64,000 bases of DNA from Acidobacteriota bacterium (GCA_025359885.1 JANYDG010000106.1:1-64000), one strand, 5' to 3'. Counted from the first letter of the stretch, positions 28,686 to 37,928 are shown. Translations and numbers: made by a program. Notes: generated by a model not told the origin, from the sequence alone.

Positions 28686-28814
28686 TACGCTGCATGGAAG
28701 ACGGGGCCCGGAAAGCGGTTACCCCGAGCGGCTGATGCCGAGACAGAGTTGGCATCGGTTTCCAGCGCGAGTGAAGTACTTGACAGCTATTTTTTGATCT
28801 CCCAGGAGCATTGA
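28686..28814 (+). promoter_or_regulatory. Structured 5' leader with two tiny ORFs
   Basis: The leader holds GATGCC-loop-GGCATC at about 28734-28756 and a GGGG...CCCC pair around 28703-28725. A 13-codon ORF (28694-28735) and a 20-codon ORF starting at 28735 overlap as TGATG. No riboswitch class was recognised. GGAG lies about eight bases before the gene start. The small ORFs may be chance. Confidence 0.4.
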
Positions 28815-30137
28815 ATGAAGAAGTTTATCCTCGCGCCCGTATTCGCATCCGCACTCGTGCTGGCAGGCGCAAGCCTAGTCCCCGCGACCACCGTTCTGGC
28901 TCAGGCATCTGACCAGATCACCATCAAAGATCCTGCGGAGTTCAACTCGTACCAGAATGCGATTACGCAAACCGATATGAAGGCGAAGGCTTCCTTCAGC
29001 GAGACCTTTTTGACGACCTACCCGAACAGCATCGTGAAGAAGACGGTGATGGACGGACTTGTGGATGCGTATGCCACGTTTGATCCGGTCAAGACGGTGG
29101 ATGCAGCGACCCGTTTTTTGCAGCTTGACTCGAACAATCTGAAGGCGATGTACCTGGTCGCGTTCATCAAGAAGCAGCAGGCGAATCAGGCTGCGGCGAG
29201 CAACCCATCGCAGCAGGCGCAGTTGCTGGATGACGCGGCGGCGATGGCAACGAAGGGCCTGGCAGCAACGAAGCCCGCGGACGTGAAGGACGAAGACTTC
29301 AAGAAGCAGAAGGCAACCACCGACCCGTTCTTTCACTCGGTGCTGGCTTATGATGCCATTTTTTCAAAGAAGGACCTGAAGACTGCGATTGCGGAGTTCC
29401 GCACGGAGCTGGAAATCAGCGATCCTGAGGCGACAAAGGTTGCTCCGGCGCTGAATGACACGCTGGTGCTGGGACAGACCTACACGCAGCTTGCGCCCCC
29501 GGATGCGATCAATGCGGTGTGGTTCCTGTCGCGGGCGGAGAATTTTGCTCCTGAAAACTATAAGCCGATCATCAGCAAGCAGGCCAAGTACTGGTACAAG
29601 CGTTACCACGGCAACGTCGATGGCTACGACGACGTGAAGGCCAAGTCGGCTGCGACGATCTTTCCTCCGGGCGACTACAAGATCAAGCCTGCCGATACAC
29701 CGACGGATATTGCGAACAAGGTGGTTGCCGATACTCCTGACCTGACCACGCTGGCGCTTGGTGACAAGGAATACATCCTGGCGAACGCTTCGAAGGAGAA
29801 TGCGGAGAAGCTCTGGGCGCTGGTGAAGGACCAGTTGAGCGAGGTACCAGGCACGGTGATTGCAGCGACGGCGACGCAGATCCAGGTCGCGGTGACCGAT
29901 GATGCGAAGGCGGACAAGAAGGCTGATTTCACAGTGAACATGAGGACACCTTTGGCGGACAAGGACGTACCGGCGGTGGGTTCTGAGATCAAGAACCTGG
30001 TCGGCATGTACGACTCCTACACGCAGAGCCCGGCGCAGATCATTCTTCGTGATGGTGAGATCCAGAAGGAAGAGCCAGCGAAGAAGAAGGCACCTGTCGC
30101 GCACAAGCCTTCAGCGGCGCATCACAAGGCTGGATAA
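28815..30137 (+). CDS. Exported protein with TPR-like helices, function unknown
   Basis: A 440-residue protein with a clear signal peptide (ILAPVFASALVLAGASLVPA). The first half is helical and TPR-like (AEFNSYQNAITQTDMKAKASF, AATRFLQLDSNNLKAMYLVA). The second half is a mixed domain, and the tail is Lys/Pro/Ala-rich (EEPAKKKAPVAHKP). It has a strong promoter and a terminator of its own, so it is likely a highly expressed single gene. An envelope role is likely. No specific function can be given. Confidence 0.82.
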   Translation: MKKFILAPVFASALVLAGASLVPATTVLAQASDQITIKDPAEFNSYQNAITQTDMKAKASFSETFLTTYPNSIVKKTVMDGLVDAYATFDPVKTVDAATRFLQLDSNNLKAMYLVAFIKKQQANQAAASNPSQQAQLLDDAAAMATKGLAATKPADVKDEDFKKQKATTDPFFHSVLAYDAIFSKKDLKTAIAEFRTELEISDPEATKVAPALNDTLVLGQTYTQLAPPDAINAVWFLSRAENFAPENYKPIISKQAKYWYKRYHGNVDGYDDVKAKSAATIFPPGDYKIKPADTPTDIANKVVADTPDLTTLALGDKEYILANASKENAEKLWALVKDQLSEVPGTVIAATATQIQVAVTDDAKADKKADFTVNMRTPLADKDVPAVGSEIKNLVGMYDSYTQSPAQIILRDGEIQKEEPAKKKAPVAHKPSAAHHKAG

Positions 30138-30160
30138 CTGGCTGTTGGGTGGTTTCACGA

Positions 30161-30190
30161 AAGGCATCCCGTCTGGGGTGCCTTTTGTGT
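30161..30190 (+). terminator. Intrinsic terminator after the exported TPR-like gene
   Basis: AAGGCATCCC-gtct-GGGGTGCCTT forms a 10-pair stem with one G-U and a four-base loop, followed by TTTTGTGTTG. It begins 23 bases after the stop at 30137. Confidence 0.85.
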
Positions 30191-30236
30191 TGCAGGGGAT
30201 TGTCAAATGAGGGCGGTGGTAAGCTTGAGGGTAGAT

Positions 30237-31163
30237 ATGGCGACTTTTTCTTTCCTTCGAATTGGCACTGCTTTGGCATGCATGGTGATGGTGGGTGCGG
30301 GCTTGCAGGCGCAGAAGCCGGTCAGCAGTCCTGTGGAAGACATGCATGGGCTGAAGATTCGCGAGATTCACCCGAAGCCCTTGCCGACGCCATTTCCGCT
30401 GGATGTAAGCGCTGGGCGGGTGGGCACGCTGGAGTTTCGGACGGCCGAGACGATGACGGAGGCAGACCGTCTGCTGGTGGGAGCCAATGAGGGCGAGATT
30501 GCGCGCCGAGCAGGCTTGCAGGGGATTGACCTAGAGGGGCGAATTGGCGAGCCGGGCGGCGGTAGCTGGGGTTATGAGCAGGCTGTTTGCCCAGTGTTCC
30601 CGGACCATGTGGTGCTGGAGTACAGCCGGGATAATGGGCGTGGGGATGTGACGCTGTTCTCGGCGGTGATCCCGCGAGGGGAAGGGCATGTGCGGGTGAT
30701 TCCGGTGGCGCGGCGGGGGTATTCGCTGTGGACTCCGGCGTCTTCAAACGCGCTTACCCTGAATGACTTCAACCATATTGTGAAGGAAGAGGGCCATGGG
30801 TTGAGCCCGGACTGGTTGCGGCTTGGTTTGTGCTACGCAGCACTTTCCGGAGGGCATGTGCGGGCGGCCTTGCAGGCGCGACTGGCGATGGACGAGGTGT
30901 ATCCGCTGCGCACGCCGGCGCGGTTGGTGGTGTCGGGCAAGGGCGGAGCTGAGGTGCGGTTTGCGGACAGCACCTTGAATGAGCAGCGACGGACGAAGGC
31001 GACGGACTGGGTGCTCACTTTTGCGCAGAATGGTCGGCTGCTCAAGGTGAAGCATACGGAGGGGCCGGAGTTGCGTGCGCGGCCGGTGGTGGGCACGGCG
31101 ATGGAAGTTCGGGGCGTTCCGGGGAAAGAGCCGGCGATGGAAGTGACGGGGCCGGGGAAGTAG
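30237..31163 (+). CDS. Exported protein of unknown function
   Basis: A 308-residue protein that is not recognised. The signal peptide (FLRIGTALACMVMVGAGLQAQ) fits best with the ATG at 30237; the track start at 30207 adds ten residues. The mature protein is mixed alpha/beta with two cysteines (QAVCPVF, LGLCYAA). No domain is clear. It ends close to the convergent M50 protease gene, with 124 bases between them. Confidence 0.72.
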   Translation: MATFSFLRIGTALACMVMVGAGLQAQKPVSSPVEDMHGLKIREIHPKPLPTPFPLDVSAGRVGTLEFRTAETMTEADRLLVGANEGEIARRAGLQGIDLEGRIGEPGGGSWGYEQAVCPVFPDHVVLEYSRDNGRGDVTLFSAVIPRGEGHVRVIPVARRGYSLWTPASSNALTLNDFNHIVKEEGHGLSPDWLRLGLCYAALSGGHVRAALQARLAMDEVYPLRTPARLVVSGKGGAEVRFADSTLNEQRRTKATDWVLTFAQNGRLLKVKHTEGPELRARPVVGTAMEVRGVPGKEPAMEVTGPGK

Positions 31164-31287
31164 TCGGGCTGGTGGCAAGCCATGAGTCGGGCATCCAGAC
31201 CTCAATTCCATCAAACTCTTTATGTGAACCAGCCCGCCGGGCTTGGCCGGTCGAGCGGTGCTCCCCTAGCGCTTGAATCTGATTGAT

Positions 31288-32337
31288 TCAAAAAGCGGGA
31301 TGATTTAGATAATGCAGGACGGAGCTCTGGGCGAAGGGCTCGACCGAGAAGGTCAGCAGGAAGAGCAGCAATGCCACCCCGCAGAGGATGAGGCGGCCGC
31401 GATTGAGAGGCTCTTCTACCGTGACGCGAGGATGGCGCATGGCGGGTAGCAGGAGCAGGCCAGCCCAGAGAAGCCAGCCAATCCAAAAAACGATGCCGCA
31501 GAGCAGCAGGGCCGCCGGAATGGCGTAGGTGAGACGCTTGTGCCAGCGCGGGGCGAGAGCGTAGAGGATGTGGCCGCCATCCAACTGCCCAGCCGGGATG
31601 AGATTGAGCGAAGTGATGAAGAGGCCTACCCACCCGGCGATGAGCACGGGGTGGGCAGTGGCGTGCGTGAACGCGGGGCTGCCGGGCTGTAGATGGGCCA
31701 GGAGGCGATGGATGAGGCGGAAGGTGAGCGGCTGACCAAACTGAATGAGGGGCAGGATCTGGCCAGAAGAATCAGGAGGGGCGGGGCGGGAGAGCAGGAA
31801 TCCGAGGACTACGGCGAGGAGCGAGGCGATGTAGCCGACGAGGGGGCCGTAGATGCCGATATCGATCAGAGCATGGCGACTTGGGATGCGGCCGCGAATC
31901 TGGATGACGGCGCCGGCGGTTCCGCTGAGGGTGGGTGCGGGCAGCACCCAGGGCAGGGTGGTGCGGACGCCGTGGTAGCGGCAGGCAAAGTAGTGGCCGA
32001 ATTCGTGGGTGAGGAGGATGCCGAGCAGGGCCACGGAGAAGGGCCAACCGAGCAGAAAACGGCTGGTATCGGCGAGGAGCCAGGGCCAGGGCCAGAGGTC
32101 GCTTTCGCTGACGACGGGAGGCAGCCCGTCGTGAAAATTTTGCATGAAGCGGGCCCCGATGGCGGTAGTGGTGACGGTGCTGAAGGCGAGCAGAACGACT
32201 GGCAGGCCGAGATTGATGAGATAGGAGCGAAAGGGAACCCGAAGAGTAACGGGAGGATAGACCGGGGAAAGAACGGGGGCCGGGGTGCATCCGTCGAAGA
32301 CGTCCGGCGCTGGGGGAGCCCCGTTTTTGTCATTCAA
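31288..32337 (-). CDS. Site-2 protease family (M50) membrane metalloprotease
   Basis: A 349-residue integral membrane protein. The zinc motif HExxH is in LLTHEFGHYFACRYHG, and the third ligand region is PAGQLDGGHILYAL, as in M50 proteases. Several transmembrane helices surround both motifs. These enzymes cut proteins inside the membrane to release regulators, or act in envelope maintenance. The N-terminal 40 residues are Pro-rich and probably cytoplasmic. The start appears to be TTG. No sigma or anti-sigma gene is adjacent, so the substrate is unknown. Confidence 0.88.
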   Translation of the reverse strand: MNDKNGAPPAPDVFDGCTPAPVLSPVYPPVTLRVPFRSYLINLGLPVVLLAFSTVTTTAIGARFMQNFHDGLPPVVSESDLWPWPWLLADTSRFLLGWPFSVALLGILLTHEFGHYFACRYHGVRTTLPWVLPAPTLSGTAGAVIQIRGRIPSRHALIDIGIYGPLVGYIASLLAVVLGFLLSRPAPPDSSGQILPLIQFGQPLTFRLIHRLLAHLQPGSPAFTHATAHPVLIAGWVGLFITSLNLIPAGQLDGGHILYALAPRWHKRLTYAIPAALLLCGIVFWIGWLLWAGLLLLPAMRHPRVTVEEPLNRGRLILCGVALLLFLLTFSVEPFAQSSVLHYLNHPAF

Positions 32338-32477
32338 GAGGTGATTCCTTGCATATCCTCGAGCGCCTGATGGGGAGACGTTGAGGTAATTTCTGTGTCG
32401 AGCGTGCGCGGCCGTGCGTTTTCTAATCTGATTGCTTTGAAGCTGGATTTGAGGGATTGAGGTGCGACTCTCCCGTT

Positions 32478-32768
32478 CTACTTGTGGGGGGCGGGGGTGG
32501 AATCGATGACGTGGAGTTCCTTTCCGGGCTTGAATCGAACGGCTTTGCCGGGAGCGATGCTGACCTCGGTTCCGGTGCGGGGATTGCGGCCGATGCCGGT
32601 TTTGCGGGGACGCACACTGAAGACGCCAAAGCCGCGGAGTTCGATGCGATCGCCTGCGGTAAGGGCGTCTTTGAGCCCCTCGAACACGGTATCGACGGCC
32701 GCCTCAGCTTTAGCGCGCGGCAAGCCAGTTCGCTCAATCACGTGGTGAACAATATCCTGCTTAATCAA
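32478..32768 (-). CDS. HU/IHF-family DNA-binding protein
   Basis: A 96-residue nucleoid protein. The helical N terminus (LIKQDIVHHVIERTG), the GLKDALTAGDRIELRGFGVFSVR core and the beta-arm with GRNPRTGTEVSIAPGKAVRFKPGK match HU/IHF. The start is put at TTG 32768, which has AAGGGG eight bases upstream and gives the usual family length; the track TTG at 32834 adds 22 residues. It bends and wraps DNA. HU versus IHF cannot be told with certainty. Confidence 0.9.
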   Translation of the reverse strand: MIKQDIVHHVIERTGLPRAKAEAAVDTVFEGLKDALTAGDRIELRGFGVFSVRPRKTGIGRNPRTGTEVSIAPGKAVRFKPGKELHVIDSTPAPHK

Positions 32769-33003
32769 TGGAGTAGCCCCTTTTGTGCAGTCTTGGCTGA
32801 GGTGGTCGAAGTGCCCGGAACGCAGATTTTCCAAGCCTGAAACGTTGTTCAGATAAAGCGGCCCACTGGCGAGATGCTATTGCGAGTTGGCCCCGTTGTC
32901 AATCCTCGCGCAGTCCAATACCATAAGCAACTTAGGTACCTTTCAATGGGACCGCCGGGCGAAGGGGAGCGAAACCCCGCAGGCTGGAGAGGAATTTTGC
33001 ATT

Positions 33004-33558
33004 ATGTCGATTCAAAGTGATCGCTGGATACGGGAACAGGCTCTAGAGCACGGAATGATTGAACCGTTCAGCGAGAAGCAGGTTCGGGATGGGGTCATCT
33101 CCTACGGATTGTCGTCGTATGGGTATGATCTGCGGGTTTCAGACGAGTTCAAGATTTTCACGAACGTGAACAGCGCGATTATCGATCCCAAGGCATTTGA
33201 CGAGCGGTCGTTTGTGAGCGTGCAGGCGGATTCAGTGATTGTGCCGCCGAACTCGTTTGCGCTGGCGCGGTCGATTGAGTATTTCCGGATACCGCGGGAC
33301 GTGATCAGCGTGTGCGTGGGGAAGTCTACGTATGCGCGGTGCGGGATTATCGTCAATGTGACGCCGTTTGAGCCGGAGTGGGAAGGGTATGTGACGTTGG
33401 AGATTTCAAATACGACGCCGCTGCCAGCCCGGGTGTACGCCAACGAGGGACTGTGCCAGATTTTGTTCTTCCGCGGCTCGGAGCCGTGTGAGGTGAGCTA
33501 TGCGGACCGCAAGGGTAAGTATCAGAAACAGCAGGGGATAGTTTTGCCTCGGCTGTAG
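33004..33558 (+). CDS. dcd: dCTP deaminase
   Basis: Dcd deaminates dCTP to dUTP for dTMP synthesis. The 184-residue protein has the trimeric dUTPase-like fold. Motifs include [12 protein letters not shown] near the N terminus, [11 protein letters not shown] with active-site residues, and the substrate-binding end [19 protein letters not shown]...Q. The start is ATG 33004 with GGAGAGG upstream; the track ORF begins 117 bases earlier without support. It stands alone between the HU-type gene and a LuxR-type regulator. Confidence 0.95.
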   Translation: MSIQSDRWIREQALEHGMIEPFSEKQVRDGVISYGLSSYGYDLRVSDEFKIFTNVNSAIIDPKAFDERSFVSVQADSVIVPPNSFALARSIEYFRIPRDVISVCVGKSTYARCGIIVNVTPFEPEWEGYVTLEISNTTPLPARVYANEGLCQILFFRGSEPCEVSYADRKGKYQKQQGIVLPRL

Positions 33559-33670
33559 GCGAAGAAAACTCAGTGCCAACACGTAAAAGACGAACTGCGT
33601 GACATGACGCTTAAGTCATTAGGCGTTTCAAGGATTCCCGGTTACACTCGTGAGGATTTTTGCTGGATTG

Positions 33671-33687
33671 TTGTCATGTTTTGACAA
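33671..33687 (+). promoter_or_regulatory. Inverted repeat upstream of the LuxR-type gene
   Basis: TTGTCA-5 nt-TGACAA (33671-33687) lies 117 bases before the regulator start. It could be an operator or overlap a promoter, as TTGTCA and TTGACA both resemble -35 boxes, but no good -10 follows. Confidence 0.35.
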
Positions 33688-33804
33688 TCGTATCCACTAT
33701 GAAGAGTGAGGGCCATTTTCAGTACTTTTCCTCCCCCGGAGAGCTGAGAGTGGTTCTTCGCTGTGTGTCTGAAATTGGCATGCAGCAAACGGGGGAGACT
33801 GGGA

Positions 33805-34461
33805 ATGCAGATAAAGCCGGGGGCTTTTCAGACGCGGATCGGTATTGTTTCACCTGAACCGATGCGCCAGGCAGGGTTAGCGAGTGCTTTTGAGATGGAC
33901 TCATCCGTGGAAACGGTGAGCGCAGACCTTGAAACGGTGCTGAATGACCCGTTGATCACCTACCTGATCCTTGATGTCGGGCAGGGGGCTTCATCGACAC
34001 AACTTTTGACGGTGGTAAAGCGACAGCGCCCGGATATTCGGCAGATCGTGCTGGGGCCGGGAGGCAATGATGAGTTGGTGCTGCGCTCGATCATGGCCGG
34101 GGCGCGGGCCTATCTGGATTCGGCGGCGGGTCCGTTGCAGGTGAAGCAGGCGGTGGAGACGGTGATGCTGGGGTTGATCTGGGCTCCGCGACGATTGCTT
34201 TCGATCCTGATTGACCGGTTGCTGAACGAGCCGGTGCCGGTGACCGCGACCGTCGAACAGGAAATGAGCCCCCGGGAACATCAGGTGCTGGACCTGATCA
34301 TGGAGGCACGCTCAAATCGAGATATTGCCCTGGAGCTTGGGATTGAAGAGCGAACTGTCAAGGCACACATCACCAGCCTGATGCGCAAGAGCGGGGTGAG
34401 CAATCGCGTGGCGCTCTCAGTGGAGGCAACGCGCCGGGGCCTGCGGCAGAATATCAACTAG
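33805..34461 (+). CDS. LuxR/NarL-type regulator with degenerate receiver domain
   Basis: A 218-residue protein. The C-terminal helix-turn-helix is a clear GerE/LuxR domain (SPREHQVLDLIMEARSNRDIA, ERTVKAHITSLMRKSGV). The N-terminal 125 residues resemble a response-regulator receiver, but the acidic pair after strand 1 is replaced (RIGIVSPEPM) and the switch lysine near GARAYLDSA is not seen. An aspartate remains in YLILDVG. It may therefore signal without phosphorylation. The start at ATG 33805 follows GGGGGAG. No histidine kinase is adjacent. Confidence 0.85.
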   Translation: MQIKPGAFQTRIGIVSPEPMRQAGLASAFEMDSSVETVSADLETVLNDPLITYLILDVGQGASSTQLLTVVKRQRPDIRQIVLGPGGNDELVLRSIMAGARAYLDSAAGPLQVKQAVETVMLGLIWAPRRLLSILIDRLLNEPVPVTATVEQEMSPREHQVLDLIMEARSNRDIALELGIEERTVKAHITSLMRKSGVSNRVALSVEATRRGLRQNIN

Positions 34462-34825
34462 GAGCGAGTTGTTTGCGGCGATTCAATTGCCGATTCTGTT
34501 GCCTTGACGGGCGTCGGGTGAGCTGCGTTGACTTTGGTCTGGTGCGCCGCGCTTTGGACTCGGCGTTTTGGGCGATGGGGCGTTTATGGGGATTTGAGCG
34601 ATTCTGGAGTCGGAGTTTGGTCGACGCGAAATATTTACACTTTTATTCAAAAGTGAAAAGGAAAACTCCGAGTAACTACGTTACGCAGTCATTGTTATGG
34701 AGTGGCATGTTTTTGGGTCGAGACTTACGATTTGGATGTCGCATGTTTTAATGCGAAATGGATTTCGTATGTTTTTGATTTAACTTAAGTTAAGTACTAA
34801 AAATGGTTACTTTTATACAGTGCCC
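34462..34825. other. AT-rich intergenic region with clustered inverted repeats
   Basis: This part of a 645-base gap is more AT-rich than the rest of the window from about 34620. It holds CACTTTT-attc-AAAAGTG (34638-34655), CGAAAT-gg-ATTTCG (34754-34767) and the perfect palindrome TTAACTTAAGTTAA (34780-34793). TATACA at 34814-34819 could be a -10 box, with only a weak -35. The track ORF at 34473-34751 has no domain and is not called. Confidence 0.6.
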
Positions 34826-34942
34826 CTTCGTCATGTTGCGCTTCGTGTCTAGTTATCGCACACTACTTACATAACAACGCAGATCTGGGGAAGGACTTCC
34901 CTGGCGTCATGGAGACATGGAGCCAAGGAAGTCCTATTTTTT
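34826..34942 (+). ncRNA. Candidate small RNA ending at a strong terminator
   Basis: Between a possible -10 box (TATACA, 34814) and the terminator at 34892-34942 lies about 115 bases without a convincing gene. A 13-codon ORF (MLRFVSSYRTLLT) is present but may be chance. The terminator lies over 400 bases past the regulator stop, so it probably ends a separate short transcript. RNA class unknown. Confidence 0.4.
34892..34942 (+). terminator. Strong intrinsic terminator
   Basis: AGGACTTCC-c-TGGC ... GCCA-a-GGAAGTCCT forms a 13-pair stem with one mismatch (34892-34935), followed by ATTTTTTTG. It lies 164 bases before the SYLF gene and 430 bases after the LuxR-type gene. Confidence 0.88.
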
Positions 34943-35106
34943 TGTTTTTGGGAGACTGGGCAGGATTTTGGCCTGGCAGGGGCCGGCTTTGGCTGTTTTC
35001 AAGGTTGGCAACCCTTTCGTGCTGTTTGGCGTCATAGTATTGGGTTCGGTTTCGAGTGAATGAGCGCGTGCCCGGAAGGAAATAGATACGGATGAAGGAG
35101 CTTCGC

Positions 35107-35817
35107 ATGAAGTACGGAAGAAAAGTGTTGTTTGGACTGTTTGCTCTGGGCATGGGAATTATGGTGCCGGTTGCTGGTTTTGCAGCGTCTTCGCACGGCG
35201 TGCTGCAGGAGCGGCTGAACTCGGCGACGGCGGTATTGTCAGAGATTTTGAACACGCCGGACAACACGATTCCGCTGAATATTCTGAACCAGGCGACGTG
35301 CGTCGGCGTGATTCCGGGGCTGAAGAAGGGTGCATTCCTGGTGGGCGCGGAGTACGGCCGGGGCGTAGTGAGTTGCCGGACGGGTCATGGATGGAGTGCT
35401 CCGGCGTTTATCACGCTTGCCGGCGGTTCGTTTGGCTTCCAGGCTGGGGGGCAATCGACGGACCTGGTGCTGGTGGCGGTGAATGAGCATGGTTTTGAAG
35501 ATCTGCTGAAGAGCAAGTTCAAGATAGGCGGAGATGCGGCGGCGTCGGCGGGGCCGGTGGGGCGCAATTCGCAGGCGGCTACGGATTGGAAGATGAGCGC
35601 GGAGCTGCTGACGTATTCGCGGAGCAAGGGTTTGTTTGCCGGCATTGACCTGAACGGTGCTGCGGTGAGCCAGAGCACGGAGGATACGGAGGCATATTAC
35701 GGACAGGCGCATAGCTTTCAGAGCATTTTGAAGGGGACCGTGGCGGTGCCGGAGGGTGCGAAGCCGTTTGTGCGGACGGTGGCGAAGGCGTTTGTGACGG
35801 CAAAGGCGAATCACTAA
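35107..35817 (+). CDS. SYLF (Ysc84-like) lipid-binding secreted protein
   Basis: A 236-residue exported protein. A signal peptide (VLFGLFALGMGIMVPVAGFA) is followed by a short helix and the SYLF domain. Domain marks include CVGVIPGLKKGAFLVGAEYGRGVVSC, GWSAPAFITLAGGSFGFQAG, and TYSRSKGLFAGIDLNGA near the C terminus. SYLF proteins bind phosphoinositides in eukaryotes; the bacterial role is not settled. ATG 35107 is chosen over 35092 because GGAG lies six bases before it. A terminator follows. Confidence 0.9.
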   Translation: MKYGRKVLFGLFALGMGIMVPVAGFAASSHGVLQERLNSATAVLSEILNTPDNTIPLNILNQATCVGVIPGLKKGAFLVGAEYGRGVVSCRTGHGWSAPAFITLAGGSFGFQAGGQSTDLVLVAVNEHGFEDLLKSKFKIGGDAAASAGPVGRNSQAATDWKMSAELLTYSRSKGLFAGIDLNGAAVSQSTEDTEAYYGQAHSFQSILKGTVAVPEGAKPFVRTVAKAFVTAKANH

Positions 35818-35842
35818 GAACAGGGAACAGGGACGAGGGAAC

Positions 35843-35887
35843 AGGGACTGGAGATTGCCATCGGGGCAGATTCTCTGGTCCCTTTTC
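35843..35887 (+). terminator. Probable intrinsic terminator after the SYLF gene
   Basis: AGGGAC-tg-GAGA ... TCTC-tg-GTCCCT forms an interrupted stem with an inner TGCC/GGCA helix, followed by TTTTCT. It begins inside a run of GGGAACAGGGA-like words just after the stop at 35817. Confidence 0.65.
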
Positions 35888-35962
35888 TATTTGCGCTTTG
35901 GTTGGGTGTCGGGGTGCGTTGGCAGGGCGGTTACACTTGGGGGTACCTATTTCTGACATTGC

Positions 35963-36883
35963 ATGATGAATTTCTTAGAATTCGCGCTGGTATGGTGCGT
36001 GGCTCGGGGCCTGGGCAGGCTTCCGCGCGGGGTGGCGCGCTGGCTGGGGGCGGGGCTAGGCGGACTGGTTTATGCGCTGTTGGGCCGGTTGCGCCGGACG
36101 GGGACGCGGAACCTGGCGTGTTCCTTCCCGGAGATGCCGTTGGCCGAGCGGGAGCGAATATTGCGCGGGGTGTACCGCGGGCTGGGCTGGCAGTTGGCGG
36201 AGTTTTGCCGGATGGAGCGATATACAGCGGCGAATACTTTGGGATGGATGCGGTATGAGGGGTTGGAGCATTTTTTGGAGGCGGAGGCGCGTGGCCAGGG
36301 TGTGCTGATTGTGACAGGGCACCTGGGGGCGTGGGAGCTGTCGAGTTTTTACCATTCGCTGATGGGGCACCCGATGGGCATGGTGATTCGGCGGCTGGAT
36401 AATGAGCGGCTGGATCGATTTGTGAACCGGATTCGCTGCCTGCACGGGAACCGGGTGATGCACAAGGACGACTTTGCGCGGGGGTTGCTGACGGCGATGC
36501 GGGCGGGGCAGACGGTGGGGATTTTGATGGATACGAATATGACTCCGCCGCAGGGGGTGTTTGTGGATTTTTTTGGGAGGGCGGCCTGTACTGCGAGTGG
36601 GCTGGCGCGGGTGGCGCTGAAGACAGGGGCGGCGGTGGTGCCGGGGTTCATGGTGTGGGAGGCGGCTGAGGGCCGGTATGTGCTGCACTTTGGGGAGCCG
36701 ATTGAGCCGGTGGTGACGGGAGATCATGAGGGGGATATTGTGGCCTTTACGCAGCAGTGTACAGGGGTGATTGAGAGCTGGGTGCGGCGGTATCCGGAGC
36801 AGTGGTTGTGGATTCACCGGCGATGGAAGACGCGGCCGGATGGGACGAGGGACGAAGGGACGAGGGAGTTGGAGCAGGTATAG
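35963..36883 (+). CDS. Lipid A acyltransferase-like protein (LpxL/HtrB family)
   Basis: A 306-residue lysophospholipid acyltransferase. The catalytic HX4E motif is HLGAWE. The N-terminal hydrophobic and Arg-rich segment and the later motifs ([45 protein letters not shown]) match LpxL/HtrB enzymes, which add secondary acyl chains to lipid A at the inner membrane. LpxD, encoded 26 bases downstream, adds primary chains, so the pair supports a lipid A role. The C-terminal end ([12 protein letters not shown]) is coded by a GGGACGAGGGACGAAGGGACGAGGG run that may be a late extension. Confidence 0.88.
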   Translation: MMNFLEFALVWCVARGLGRLPRGVARWLGAGLGGLVYALLGRLRRTGTRNLACSFPEMPLAERERILRGVYRGLGWQLAEFCRMERYTAANTLGWMRYEGLEHFLEAEARGQGVLIVTGHLGAWELSSFYHSLMGHPMGMVIRRLDNERLDRFVNRIRCLHGNRVMHKDDFARGLLTAMRAGQTVGILMDTNMTPPQGVFVDFFGRAACTASGLARVALKTGAAVVPGFMVWEAAEGRYVLHFGEPIEPVVTGDHEGDIVAFTQQCTGVIESWVRRYPEQWLWIHRRWKTRPDGTRDEGTRELEQV

Positions 36884-36909
36884 GTTGGATTGGTGGACTG
36901 GAGAATGCG

Positions 36910-37908
36910 GTGACGGTTGGGGAGTTGATTGAGCGGTTGGGTGGGGAACTCGTGGCGGGTGATGCGCAGAGTGTGATTCTGGCTGTGTCGGGTGCCGCCA
37001 TGGCAGAAGGAACTGATCTGGTCTTTGGAGAAAGCCCGGCGTCGATTGCCGAGGCTGTGTCCAGTGGGGCGGGTGCGGCGGTCGTGCCGATCGGTTTCGA
37101 ACCACCTTCGGGCTGCGAATTGACGACTATTGCTGCCAAGCATCCAAGGTTGTGGTTTGCTAAGGCGGCGAAGCTGCTTAGTGCTGCGCGACTTTTGGCA
37201 GGAATCCATCCAACTGCAGTGGTTTCTCCGAGCGCGCAGGTTGCAGACGGCGTATCTATCGGTGCTGGAGTTGTGATTGGAGATACGGCATGGGTGGGTG
37301 CCCGGACGCGCATTGATGCCGGGGCAGTCGTTGGTGATTGCGTGACCATTGGAAACGACTGCCATATTTATCCGCGTGTCGTGATTTATCGGGGAACGTC
37401 TATAGGCCACGGAGTAGTTGTACACGCTGGGGCGGTTCTTGGGGCGGATGGGTTTGGGTATGTGCGGGATTCGGTGACGGGGGCGTATACGCAGTTTCCA
37501 CAGCAGGGAACGTTGGCGATTGAGGATGATGTGGAGATTGGGGCGAATTCGACGATTGACCGGGGGGCGCTGAGCGAGACGCGGATACGGCGGGGAGTGA
37601 AGATCGACAATCTGGTGCATATTGGGCATAACTGCGATATTGGCGAGGATGTGGTGATTGCTTCGCTGACGGGGATATCGGGGTCTTCGACGGTGGGTAA
37701 AGGGGCGATTCTTGCCGGGCAGGTGGGGATTGGGGATCATGCGCATGTGGGGCCGGGGGTGATCCTGGGAGGGCAGGCTGGGGTGCTTTCGGGGAAGACA
37801 GTTGAGACGACAGGGACGGTGCTTTGGGGTACTCCGGCAAAGCCGTTGCGGGAGTATTTGCGGGAGTTGGCTACTTTGAGTAGGCTGGCGAAGCGGAAGA
37901 AGGAGTAG
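36910..37908 (+). CDS. lpxD: UDP-3-O-(3-hydroxyacyl)glucosamine N-acyltransferase
   Basis: LpxD adds the N-linked hydroxyacyl chain in lipid A synthesis. From the GTG at 36910 (GGAG six bases upstream) it has 332 residues, near the family norm. The track ORF begins inside the previous gene. The N-terminal uridine-binding domain is followed by a left-handed beta-helix with hexapeptide repeats ([22 protein letters not shown]). The catalytic histidine region reads [20 protein letters not shown]. It follows the LpxL-like gene in the same direction and ends before a hairpin element at 37929. Confidence 0.94.
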   Translation: MTVGELIERLGGELVAGDAQSVILAVSGAAMAEGTDLVFGESPASIAEAVSSGAGAAVVPIGFEPPSGCELTTIAAKHPRLWFAKAAKLLSAARLLAGIHPTAVVSPSAQVADGVSIGAGVVIGDTAWVGARTRIDAGAVVGDCVTIGNDCHIYPRVVIYRGTSIGHGVVVHAGAVLGADGFGYVRDSVTGAYTQFPQQGTLAIEDDVEIGANSTIDRGALSETRIRRGVKIDNLVHIGHNCDIGEDVVIASLTGISGSSTVGKGAILAGQVGIGDHAHVGPGVILGGQAGVLSGKTVETTGTVLWGTPAKPLREYLRELATLSRLAKRKKE

Positions 37909-37928
37909 AGGCGCGGAGATTTGAGGTT

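Noticed and set aside
34473-34751. 92-codon ORF after the LuxR-type gene
   Set aside because: No domain, mixed composition, no good ribosome binding site, and it runs through AT-rich inverted repeats.
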